From Capitulum mitella (taxonomy: Eukaryota; Arthropoda; Thecostraca; Pollicipedomorpha; Pollicipedidae), in NCBI GenBank assembly GCA_030062745.1, contig CP099839.1, positions 9,608,118-9,672,117 of the forward strand: DNA of 64,000 nucleotides, given 5' to 3'. Shown here in pieces: positions 54,640-64,000 of the stretch. A program made the translations under genes and the position numbers. The notes beneath the pieces were generated by a model. The model searched no databases. It saw only the letters and a program-made list of their open reading frames with translations, and had not been told where the DNA came from. The stretch's first letter is position 1. The number at the start of each line of letters is the position of its first letter.

Positions 54640-55040
54640 CGCCACGAGCCACATCATGAAAAGACAAGTAATACTGAAACCACCACAGACCATAATAGTC
54701 ACTTTACAAATTGGGAATTAAATCAATCACAAGAACCTGCCCACATCACAATGAGTCATCACCGCAGCCAGCTGTTTCACCGGCAACGTCGACTTCCATC
54801 CGCCATTATCGCAATCTGACAAAGAAAACTGGGCCCATGGGCACATGCGTGCACCGGAGGAGTGCCAGGAATTTCATGGCCGAATAACACTTCCAAACAC
54901 GACATAACAAAAAGGCACTCACTAAACATGCATTCTATTACGAAGTTCCGACTCACGGGCGAAGCCAGCGCTCTGCATCGATGACAGACATGGCCGCCCG
55001 CGGCACGCCCTGAAGATGGCAGCACTTTCCGGAAATTACA
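54640..55040 (-). promoter_or_regulatory. dom: Domino promoter region
   Basis: CG dinucleotides reappear sharply near 54600 after about 6 kb of depletion and are dense at 54780-55015. A YY1-type GCCATCTT (minus strand; AAGATGGC at 55013-55020 on plus) and GGGCGGCCATG lie next to the inferred first exon. No TATA box was seen, consistent with a housekeeping promoter. Confidence 0.5.
54957..55025 (-). other. dom: Probable non-coding first exon of domino with an upstream ORF
   Basis: A strong minus-strand donor GTGAGT lies at 54951-54956. It would splice to the acceptor at 53509-53510 (TTGTTTTCAG). The joined leader holds an ATG at 54991 in good context (GCCATGT) that opens MSVIDAERWLRPCGI and stops just inside exon 2. 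A second tiny ORF (M-I-S) follows before the main ATG at 53474. Exon 1 is inferred from the donor, CpG recovery and a YY1-type motif, not from transcript data. Confidence 0.5.
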
Positions 55041-55636
55041 AAATGGTATTGCCTGATTGCCTTTTCAAAAAACAGCATTTCAATTTGCTTTTGGTTTGGG
55101 AAATTACAAATAATAGCGTCTAAAGGTTAAACGTCCGGTCCAACCATTATGAAATATTTTTGTAACATATAGCAAAACAAAAGCAATCGCCTATGACGTT
55201 ATGATTAACAGCACGTGAGACTGAAAACTCATTTACTCGGATTTCCGGAGGGACCATGAAATGTCATGTTGGATTCATGAAATAAGTATTTTTTATTCAA
55301 TCTAAGGATCAGAACAGCATACCAGACCTATTTGTTTCATGAACATTTTTATTCTCAGATTGGAACGTGGCGCTAAAATACTAAGAACGGGCAATTTCCT
55401 ACTTAATTGGTCGTGGGGCTCCCCAGATATCATTACTGAAGTTCCGATTGGAGTTGTGTGTTTGCCCGAAAAATACAAACGAATTTCATGCACGAAGGTA
55501 CAAGGCACGATGCTTCGCGAGGCACGTAGGCTCCTTGGCCAGTGAAACAGTGTTGATGTGATCCTTTACTGATGCTGTACCTGAGAGCACCGTCCCCGGC
55601 GTACACTGGGCTTTATGCAGGCCTGTTGTCGGGGTT

Positions 55637-55712
55637 AGCTCAGAAGGTCGAGGTTCAGAAGGTCGAGGCTCAGAAAGTCGAGGTTCAGAAGGTCGAAGCT
55701 CAGAAGGTCGAA
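55637..55712 (-). repeat. 15-bp tandem repeat, five copies
   Basis: The unit is close to CAGAAGGTCGAGGTT. In the minus frame from 55764 it gives a five-residue repeat (PSEPR/LSEPR). The ORF has no other support and is treated as repeat-derived. Confidence 0.75.
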
Positions 55713-58700
55713 TTCCGTTGCCAGGTAACCGAGTATCGCTAGGGAGGGTCGTGTTTTGGCTCACCAGGTATGCGGCCCGCGAGGGAAGGCTCAGGGCGAA
55801 CCGGCATTACCCACAGGTAGCCAGCCACCGCCAGCCGAAACCGGAATGTAAGCAGTGTCAAGTCTAATTTTACACCAACGTTAAAAGCACGCGGACACGC
55901 GCGGTTCTGCCTCTCGAACTGCTCCGCCTGCCTCATGACCGCCGCAACTCACCGACTGGTGACGTTTCATGACGTATTCAAACGTCTTCATCAACCAAAT
56001 AACAAAACATTTTAGGTGGCGCTATATGGATAACATCATCCTTCGGCGCCCCCAGCTCGTTCGAAATGAGACTTGTGGATGATGCAGGCGCATACTCCAG
56101 TGGTGTCCTGGTTCCGGTGGTATCCTGACATTCTGCACGTAGCTGTCGCTCTTAATTGGGGCTAACGGATGCACAGACGGCTTATGGGCCCTCTCCATGC
56201 CTGGTGTTGTGGTCAGTGATATCCCTTTTTACGAAGGGCTTCGGACACGTATTCAAGGGAGGGGCATGGGGCTATGGCCCCTCTTGTTATGTACCATGAC
56301 CAATAAGCTCAACTATGCAGCATCAGAACGATTACATGGAAAATCAGTACTGGTTAGGATAAGATATTGTGCAGACTGATCACTTTTCTTTTATTTTGCA
56401 TGTGATTAATATATGTATTTTACCACGCATCATTGGCTTCTAGCTCAGGTTCGTCTTCGAAACCAGGGACAACACAGTCACCCCACAAAATGCCGTATAG
56501 TATGGCGGAATACCGAACGTAAAATTTTTGGGAACAAATGTCAAAAGCAAAACGCCGAACAGTCTAAATGTCAACGGAGATCAACATCAAACAGGAAAAC
56601 ATGGAAAGACAAAATACTGAGCATGCATTAATATCGAATTGCGATGTTTATGAGACTGGAATAGTATTCTGGGACAAAATATTCAATGAACAAATAACCG
56701 ACGCAAGATTTAGAACTGGAAAAATATTGACCTCGATCACCATCAAAATGGTAAAATGCCAGATGAGAGTATATCGCGAGGTTCACTTTATATCGCCATA
56801 TCAGGGACGGCCATCGTACACGGGCGGGTATGGAATGGCCAGCTTTCGCATTACAAAATATGGGGTGGGACGGTCTGTAACTTGTAAATCTTAAAGGATC
56901 AAGATTATACCAGGACATGAACATGATGGTGAGGTGGTCAAGACTTCCGTCTCTCAAGATCCCGGATGCAGTTGAAATCCCGGCGGTTCGAAATTTTCCC
57001 GTTCCTTCTTCCTGAGTTGCGAATAGGGCCGTCACCGGAGACCGTCGGTATATTTATAGGCGTAGTCAAAGAGGGGGTCCGGCTCCCCTTAGGCCCGCAT
57101 TGTTGTGAAAACCATAGCATATCGTCTTCCCGGCAAGCGGTTTTCGTATGATTTTAAGTTCACGCTGAGCTCTCCCCCCTTAAGAAAACCTTGGCTGCGC
57201 CCCTGGGTGTATTCCGCGGTTCTAATATCCGAGATGCTAGGGAAAAACATTTTCTAGCACGTTGTCATGCGTTGTAACCAGGTGGAAAATCTCTGGCAAC
57301 AGAAGCCACAACTTGTCCTCAAAAGACCACTGGGAAAGACGATGGGAATTTTTTGACGCTCAGGTCTCGAATCCTGCGTACTATATGACATAAAACGCCA
57401 GTATTTTTGCAGCCACACCATGAGGTCTAGTGGCGCAGCCAGGATATTTGTCTGGTCGGCTCACTTTAGCAACCTCTTAACAGTCGGATATTTATTTCAC
57501 GGATTCTTGCTAAATACCGAAGACACTCAGGAAATTATGTGTTAACCCTGGAAAGCTTTCACAGCATTACTTCTGGGATGTCCCCGTACAGTTTTCGTGG
57601 AAAGTTTTGCCCTGCTGTGCTGGTGGTTGTCTTACAACATTTTTCACTGAAAGATTATACCGGTGGTTCACTGAGCTCTGCCCGTATAATTTCTCATTTA
57701 GTCACCCATGATTTGGTATAAATCCGGTTGTTATTTATGCTGCTTCGATATTTCTGCTCAACAGTCTGCATTCCATGTTTATTCATTCCATGTTTTGTTC
57801 GACGAAATAATGTTACCTGTAAGTATATTGCGTCAGTGTGGTTAAAGCGAGCTTATGCCTCATAAGAAGGCAAGCCGTTGCGAGAAACGATGATTTTCAA
57901 GGCAAAATGTATGGTCTGGAAATTCTTCAAAAGTAGACCACTAACAAATAAAGACGTCCTGGTTTCCGGGGTATGGTACAGTTTTCTAGACCCCGTTTTT
58001 TTTCCTTTGCCTCCAACTTACCATATGACCCTTTCTCCCCCCTTTCTCCCCCCCCCCTATATTTCGACCGCATTGTTTTGGTCTTTCCTGTTTTCGGTGT
58101 TATCGCAACACAAGAACGTTATAAGTATCTGTCATTTCCATGCACTTCCACTGCTGATTCACACGTACGGAAAAATACGGACGAAGCATTTTGCAGTGAC
58201 TTCACATTTGTAAAGCATCTTATGTCTCAACAGAAAATCCTGCATTTATTGTATTAGCAAACATATTTGTTTTGCATGTTTCCTTTATCTGCATACATAA
58301 CCGAGGGCGCAGCCACCCAAAAATTCGGAGGCGGGGGCCTCGGCCAACGGTGGACCCCCTCAATTCATGTGTGCTCCCTGGACAAACATATGAAAAAATA
58401 TTACATTGTACAAGGGGGCTCGCAGCATGGACACAGCCAACCCAAAAATGTTGATGACTGCACCAAAAGCATTTTTACTCGGGCGGCTTGTCTGCACATA
58501 TCCAAAGAAGTCTGGCACCGTCTGGGGTTATCGCCCAGAGGGTCAGCGGAGGAGCTGCCTCCTTGTTTATTGGTGATTCATACATACCTGCTTCGTATGA
58601 TGAGTCTTACCTACCATTCAAAAGCCCTTCCGGGAGGAAAGCCCATGGTAACAAATAAAGAAAATTATCTGAAGAGCATCGTAGACATTTGGGTCACGAA

Positions 58701-59047
58701 GCCGATAGCAAAATTTCATATTTCAGACACACAGAATGTCATACGCGTTTGGGCCAGGATTTTCTTAGCCAGGATTTTCTTCAGGATGCGGGGGCAAATG
58801 TCGAATTTTGTCATATGTCACTGGCATATGACAGAATTTGTAGGAAAAAACAAGAATTTCATGTAATTAACCCCGTTTAAAGTGCAAGAACAAATATAAT
58901 GTTTGTTTTTGTATCATATATATCACATTTCCCACAATCTGTCGTGTCCCGAGAAATAAAACAAACTTTGAAAAGTTGTCAAATATTTCATTTTGGACAA
59001 GTGTAAAAATCAGTCGCAAAAACATCAGTAGCTGATCAAGCTACAGG

Positions 59048-59172
59048 TTGGCGAGGGCCCTACAGTTCAACAGGGGGCCCCAAGAGATTGGCAAGGGGCC
59101 CCCACAGGCTGGCAGGGGCCCCTGCAGGCCGGCATGGGCCCCCTTGCAGGGCGGTTAGGGCCCCTCTGTAGG
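59048..59172. repeat. GGGGCCCC-rich minisatellite, about 20-bp unit
   Basis: About six units close to GGGGCCCCYRCAGGCYGGCA. Each holds the palindromic core GGGGCCCC or a near form. Short and imperfect. Confidence 0.7.
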
Positions 59173-60371
59173 CTTGGATCTATATCTTTCATCTTTTGTC
59201 TTCTGTTGTCTACCGTTCTTAAAGCGTTTTGGCGATAGCTTCGGTTTTTGCAAGAGTATTTTCTAGCCTCAGTGGAGGTGGGTCCCCTTCAGTCATTTCG
59301 GGAGAAGGTTTCTGGAACTCCTACCCCTCCTCCCCCCGCTTCGCCTCTGTACATAACGCTGGGCTTGTAATCCCTGTCACTGGTGGCACAAGTGTTGCCG
59401 AAAAATAGACGAACGGGCACTTTTGCTTTGATTTCGCATTTGAAAAAAACACGTTACGTCTCCACAGAAAACCCTGTATCACATTTTGTAATTTCGAGCA
59501 ATCCAACTACTCCCTCCCCGTTACTCAGTTTTGCTTTGACTGGGGGCTAGCGACTCTAATGCGGGGGCTGGGCCCCTCAGTTAATATGTTAGGCGAGGCC
59601 CCGCCCAGTCTCCGTATTCAGTCACTGTACCCACCTTAAATTGTGTCCGCGCTTAAAAATGTAAATGTGTGCGTACATTTCTAGTGCATGAATATACACA
59701 ACGCAAGTTCTTGAAACCATTCCAATCTCAGAAACGCGACATGTATTCCAACAACAAACGTCAAAGATGCATTGCTAGCGGTCGTGCACACGCACGCGCA
59801 CACACAGCTAGACGAAGCTGCAGCTGAACAAAGTGAATACGACAGGTGGCTTTGCACATTCGACCATTTTAGAATCCCTCGAATATCATTTCGCGCTTCA
59901 ATGTATGCTCAAAGCTGCTTGAATTGGTGACCGTGCCTGCGTCGGCACTCTGGACTGGCTGTGGTATCGCGAGCGGCCGGCTCTGCTTTCGCCACCTGAG
60001 CACTTGCCGAGAAGCCGCTGCATCCTCTGACCGCATCTTCGAGCCTCTGAATTTTTACTTTGGCTGCGCACCCCTGCCCATCTCTGATTCCTACCGACCC
60101 TTTAGCGCCTTTCCCCAGTTACCACGAACCCGTCAGCCACCCACACAACCATGTCTATCCGCAATCCTGGTCACCTTTGTAAACACCATTTAATCGTATC
60201 AATGGACCGTCCTGGCAGGGCCACCCGCCTCGGAAGCGCGCCGGCAGTCCAGACAACGCGGCGCCGGCCGTGCATCTCCCCCGCTTCCTCTTGCCCGGCT
60301 AGACTCGGCTGCTCTTCCAGCCAAATGTTTCCACTTTTGTATACACTACCGGTCCCGTCTCCTGCGTTTAC

Positions 60372-60473
60372 CTGCAGACAGTAGAACGACATGTACTTGT
60401 GTGCCTTAGCCAAAGCCTCATCATAACGTGATGTAAATCGGATAAGGGAGACGGATTGCGTTTGCGAGTCCAT
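60372..60473 (-). CDS. Possible first coding exon of an unrecognised minus-strand gene
   Basis: ATG at 60473 opens 34 codons that run MDSQTQSVSLIRFTSRYDEA then LAKAHKYMSFYCLQ, ending at a consensus donor CTGCAG|GTAAAC (60371/60372), phase 0. The helix-like charged sequence and the good donor argue for a real exon. I could not find a convincing second exon between here and 55 kb and do not recognise the protein. Confidence 0.3.
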
Positions 60474-60639
60474 CTTCGGAGAAATATACATCCAAGAGAT
60501 CGAGCCCGTAATCAGCCCTCAGATTAATGCCAGAGACACCTTGCATCTGTACGAGAGTAAACGACTGAGATCCAGAGTACAGTAGAAAAGGAAGCAGTGT
60601 GTGTGTTTCATGTGAAGACATTTCCCTTTTGCTCTTTTC

Positions 60640-61919
60640 CCCTTTTCCCTTTTTTGTTCCCTATTTCACTGTTCATCTATTTGTATTTGTATCTGTATTA
60701 TCTATTTGTGGATTTCATCAAGAACCTTTTCGCTAGTTCTCATTTGAATTAAGCGTGGTTATTGTCCTGTGATTTTCATTTTAATGCCTTCATGTTGCAC
60801 CCATGGCTACCGCACTGAAGACGTCTACAGACTATGCTGAATCGTCAGATATAAACCCTAAATAATCGATGATTTATTTCCTTGAACGACACTTGTGGTT
60901 CAGTTAATGGTAGAGATGACTCCGAAACGAATCTAGGTATCCGGAAAGTAGGAAGCGTGTCGGAGGAATTCTTCAAATCGAATAGTGCTGTGATTTTAAA
61001 CGAGTTTTTGCACGGTGGTAGGCCGGGAGGAGGGCAAATGGGTCATGCCCCCCCCCCCAATCTAGGCCGAGCAGGTCCCCCTGGCGGCCAAGTGGAAGGC
61101 CTCAGTTAGCCCCAAAGCAATGTGTTTTGGATTGTGTGACACGTCTGCAAGACGTCTTGCACTTCCCGAAACATAATTTAAGCAAAATGAAAGTATTTTT
61201 AAAGATTAAAGAGAGTATGCCAATCTAAAAACGTACTTTGAACATTAAAGAGGGCTTCGTGTGCTGTGAAGAAAGGCCCGTGGTCTGAATGAGCGTTTAG
61301 GGGCTCTGCTAACTTGTTCTTAATTGCATGGAAATGTAGGACATAACCCACTTTCTGCATCAACGGTCATTTTACACCATGATGCGATTTTAATCACGTG
61401 AACCCCCATTGGTTACGAGGGCTCCCTGATCTGATTTGCCCCCCCCCCCAACACCACCACCATCGGACAAAATCCTGGTTACGCCCTTGGTCGTGCATAA
61501 CAAGCAATCCGTTCCCGATGTTTATGACTGATGTAAAAGAACGGCGGCACAGGCAACATTCATAGGGCGAGAAATACAAACTGCTCAGATGATTCCTGTC
61601 CAAGTACTGATGTTAAACTAGTGCTTGCCTGTTACTTCGTTCAGCGACATTGCTGCGCCCTTCTGTACTCCATAGTTGTTTGTTCTGATGTCAGTTTGGA
61701 ATCACTCAGATCCCTGGATATGATATTATGTTCTGAGGAATAAAAGCAGGATGTATGCTGTTATGCACTCCAGCGCGAGGCGACGACAAGCAAAATCGGC
61801 CTCTAGGTCCGATGCTAAAAATAAAAGAAAACGTTACAGAAACACATTTTGGTCAGTAATCCTAAGAAGGTGACAGGTGCTGTCTACTGTCGCACGTGCA
61901 TGATGGATTACGATCGGTT
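60640..61919. other. Intergenic sequence, no gene recognised
   Basis: Low-complexity CCCTTTTC runs near 60625-60665 and C runs near 61051 and 61440. Words such as GGTTACGCCC near 61487 belong to the dispersed motif seen elsewhere in the window. No coding sequence recognised. Confidence 0.4.
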
Positions 61920-64000
61920 GTTCTGAGACGATACCCATTTCCAGTCGCTCTGACCTTGGATCGTCGATACAGCTTGCTGGAACCATGGCCACTTTGATAA
62001 CGAAAAGCGTCTGATTTCATCTCGCGTCGGATCCCAGATACTGGGTTTTGCGTTCGCCAGTAAGTTTATTTGACTGTAGATTTAGCCAAAGACTGCAGCC
62101 AGTAAGCGATTTTTTGGCAAAAATCTGCATTTGGACGTGCAGGACTTCACTAAAAGATGGATTGTCACCGAACCGCACATGTGATCTTTTCCCCGTTCAG
62201 TTATCGTTCCAAGTTAACACGTTTCGAGCTGATCTGACCCGTGGTTGCCGAGGAATCTCACCGGAACCGAGACGAGGTTCGTCACTGTTTGTGTTCCTGT
62301 CTCACGTGTTATCCCCATGACCTAAAAATTCTCCTTGAAGCGAGCACCATGCGCCCACAACGGGCCGCAGCGCGACAGCAATTATCAAAAGCACTGGTAG
62401 AGCTCGAGGCCTTTCGAACGGTGCGCTTCATGTGCGGATCCGCCAACCCGTTTGGGCTTTGGACCGGAGCAAAAATTTGTCGACGGACAAATGGAAAAAC
62501 TTTATTCATATCGGACATAGACTAGGGCTCGCCGCTTACTTAGTTACGCAAGTTTCATGAAGACAACTGAACTGACCGCTTTCCAATGGTATCGGTTTCG
62601 AAGCACTCTGACCTTTGGAATCTTTGGCTGCTTTTGGGTTTTGGGGCGCGGATTTCCAGAAACGGCAATAACGTGCTTCTTGCTGGACAATCCTGTGCAA
62701 GACAGACCCTTTTTCTAAACAACCTTCATTTTTCTGCATTCCGTCGTCATGGCCTTATATAGGCAATTGTCTCTACGTCCCACACAAAACGCGAAAAAGG
62801 TGAGAAATAGCCATTTTCTTTTTGCCCAAGAACGGCACACACACATACTTCTGAAGCGCGCACAGGGCGATATGCGATGTGCTGTTCAATTACTTTTGAG
62901 ATATCCATTTCGGGTCACTGTCCCTGGATGACCAAGACAGTCTTCTGAAACCACGACTACTGTGACAAAGAGATGTGCCAATTTTTGACTACCAGGATCC
63001 TGGGTTCTGAGCTGCCCATGCGCTACCCATTTTGCCCGGATGGAAATTTAGCCAGAGAATGTAGCCGACGTGCTGTTTTTTTTGCGATAAATCCGCGTCA
63101 GGGTATGACCAAATATTATTCGCCACTGCTTCACGTGTTATGGCGAAACGGTCACGAGTAGATTGGTTTGTGAACGGGTCAGTTGGTCACGTAACAAAGT
63201 TCAATCACGACACGACCAGATCGCCTGACTTCATATACAGACCACTGATACGATCAGCGAATCTTTGCATTACGGCAATCGCTCCCCAGACATCTTTACC
63301 TTTTTTTTGAAGACAAGGAAATTCCATTTTCCCACAAAGTCCTTCATACAATTCAACTAAAAACACGAGCAGCAAGCATGTGTTTCAAGATTTGCAAATA
63401 TATACACGAGTCCAATAACGGCAAAAACGTAGCCAACTTCACTCACGCGAAAACCTATTCAAAAACGCTCCCTTCACCCATTCATTGCATGGTGAAGTTG
63501 ATACTGAAAGTGCAGTTAAAGAACTTCTTGCCGACGATAGTGCCACGGCCGAATCTTTGCAAGGCCGCCGCGATGGTCACAGTAAGCGTCCTGAACAAGC
63601 AATGGGAAAAACGGCACTGACAAAACAAGAACAGTGAATCGCCTAATGCTAAGTTGTGATAGATTGTGTTTTCAATTGTCAGGCTCGATTTTTTCATGTG
63701 TCGCGGGATACGGTCATCCACTAAATCATTTTAGTGTAAGAAATCATTTTCGTGATCGTTTGCCATTGCTGCACGTGTTATGACGAAAAAGTCACTAACA
63801 GATTCGTTTGTGGACGGTGACCACAAACCGCGATTTGTGGTCAGTAGATCACGTGACAAATCCAATAGCAAAGCGCCCAGATAGCATGACCCCATTTAAC
63901 CTGTCAATGGTTAGTCAAATCAAGTCAAATGTCAAGTCAAGGGACTCAATGAACTCCTGTAGACCATTGAATCAGTCGACGAATCTTCGCATTACGGCAG
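61920..64000 (+). repeat. Degenerate long tandem repeat, period about 0.96 kb
   Basis: Segments near 61920-62160 reappear near 62880-63115 in the same order: a CCATTTC...TCACTG/CTCTGACC...GGAT block, a GATCC(C/T)(A/G)G...CTGGGTT block, then TTTAGCCA-AGA-TGCAGCC and TTTTTTGGCAAAAATC-like words. A shorter shared block follows at 63119-63278 and 63760-64000 (CACGTGTTATG, GATTGGTTTGTG/GATTCGTTTGTG, GAATCTTTGCATTACGGCA / GAATCTTCGCATTACGGCA). The array continues past the window end. Confidence 0.55.
63819..63842. repeat. Inverted repeat with 9-bp arms
   Basis: GACCACAAA, six bases CCGCGA, then TTTGTGGTC, a perfect hairpin within the last tandem unit. Confidence 0.65.

Larger units (their letters stand above)
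55041..60370. other. Intergenic region upstream of domino, repeats only
   Basis: No recognisable gene. Dispersed-repeat words of the GTGGCGCAGCCAGGAT type occur near 57430, and similar ones (GGGCGCAGCCACCC near 58307, TGCGCCCCTGG near 57196) nearby. Open reading frames up to 199 codons (58267-58866) have no domain I know and lack splice or promoter support. Confidence 0.45.

Noticed and set aside
55637-55712. CRISPR-like or other spaced direct repeat array
   Set aside because: Units are contiguous 15-mers without spacers, in an animal genome.
56985-57000. tRNA B-box-like GGTTCGAAAT
   Set aside because: No matching A box or cloverleaf could be drawn around it.
58267-58866. 199-codon plus-strand frame
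   Set aside because: No domain, no splice or promoter support, and it contains dispersed-repeat words (GGGCGCAGCCACCC).

Overview
This is a eukaryotic, invertebrate-animal window, most likely arthropod and possibly crustacean; the species cannot be read from it. The evidence is intron-rich genes with GT-AG junctions, very GC-rich exons, non-LTR and Tc1/mariner relics, many satellites, and a single domino-type locus in place of the separate SRCAP and EP400 genes of vertebrates. No rRNA, tRNA or CRISPR was seen. All joins were made by eye from splice consensus, codon phase and remembered protein families; no search was run.

Layout. 1-11.4 kb: no host gene recognised; perfect palindromes, a dead CR1/Jockey-like reverse transcriptase, a dead mariner-like element and an 18-bp minisatellite. 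11.5-12.9 kb (+): AGMO, an ether-lipid monooxygenase, in one exon with one apparent frameshift. 14.4-20.9 kb (-): CLPB, the mitochondrial ankyrin/AAA+ disaggregase, 12 exons placed, with a 92-bp minisatellite in one intron. 21.8-22.4 kb: a CpG-rich segment that may be a two-way promoter. 24.1-25.3 kb (+): an ASPHD-type 2-oxoglutarate dioxygenase-fold membrane protein in two exons. 26.7-27.7 kb: broken copies of domino segments. 28.1-53.5 kb (-): domino, 28 coding exons. 55-64 kb: mostly repeats, with one possible minus-strand first exon near 60.4 kb.

The main gene is domino. One N-terminal half (EP400/Domino motif, HSA, acidic region, split Snf2 ATPase) can be joined to two tails. Reading on in exon 21 gives a short SRCAP-like end with an AT-hook-like motif, a stop, and an AATAAA about 200 bp further on. 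Splicing out of an internal donor in exon 21 gives an EP400-like tail with a SANT domain and Q-rich region. The exon phases add up for both forms (about 1871 and 2626 residues) apart from one extra base in exon 12.

Three layers of non-coding structure stand out. CpG-poor, TpG-rich blocks cover the 5' parts of CLPB and domino (and sequence upstream of ASPHD), as expected from germline gene-body methylation. Short repeat families occur as same-strand copies in neighbouring domino introns, one pair bracketing exon 3. A stretch of domino that includes part of helicase exon 16 has been copied downstream of the gene.
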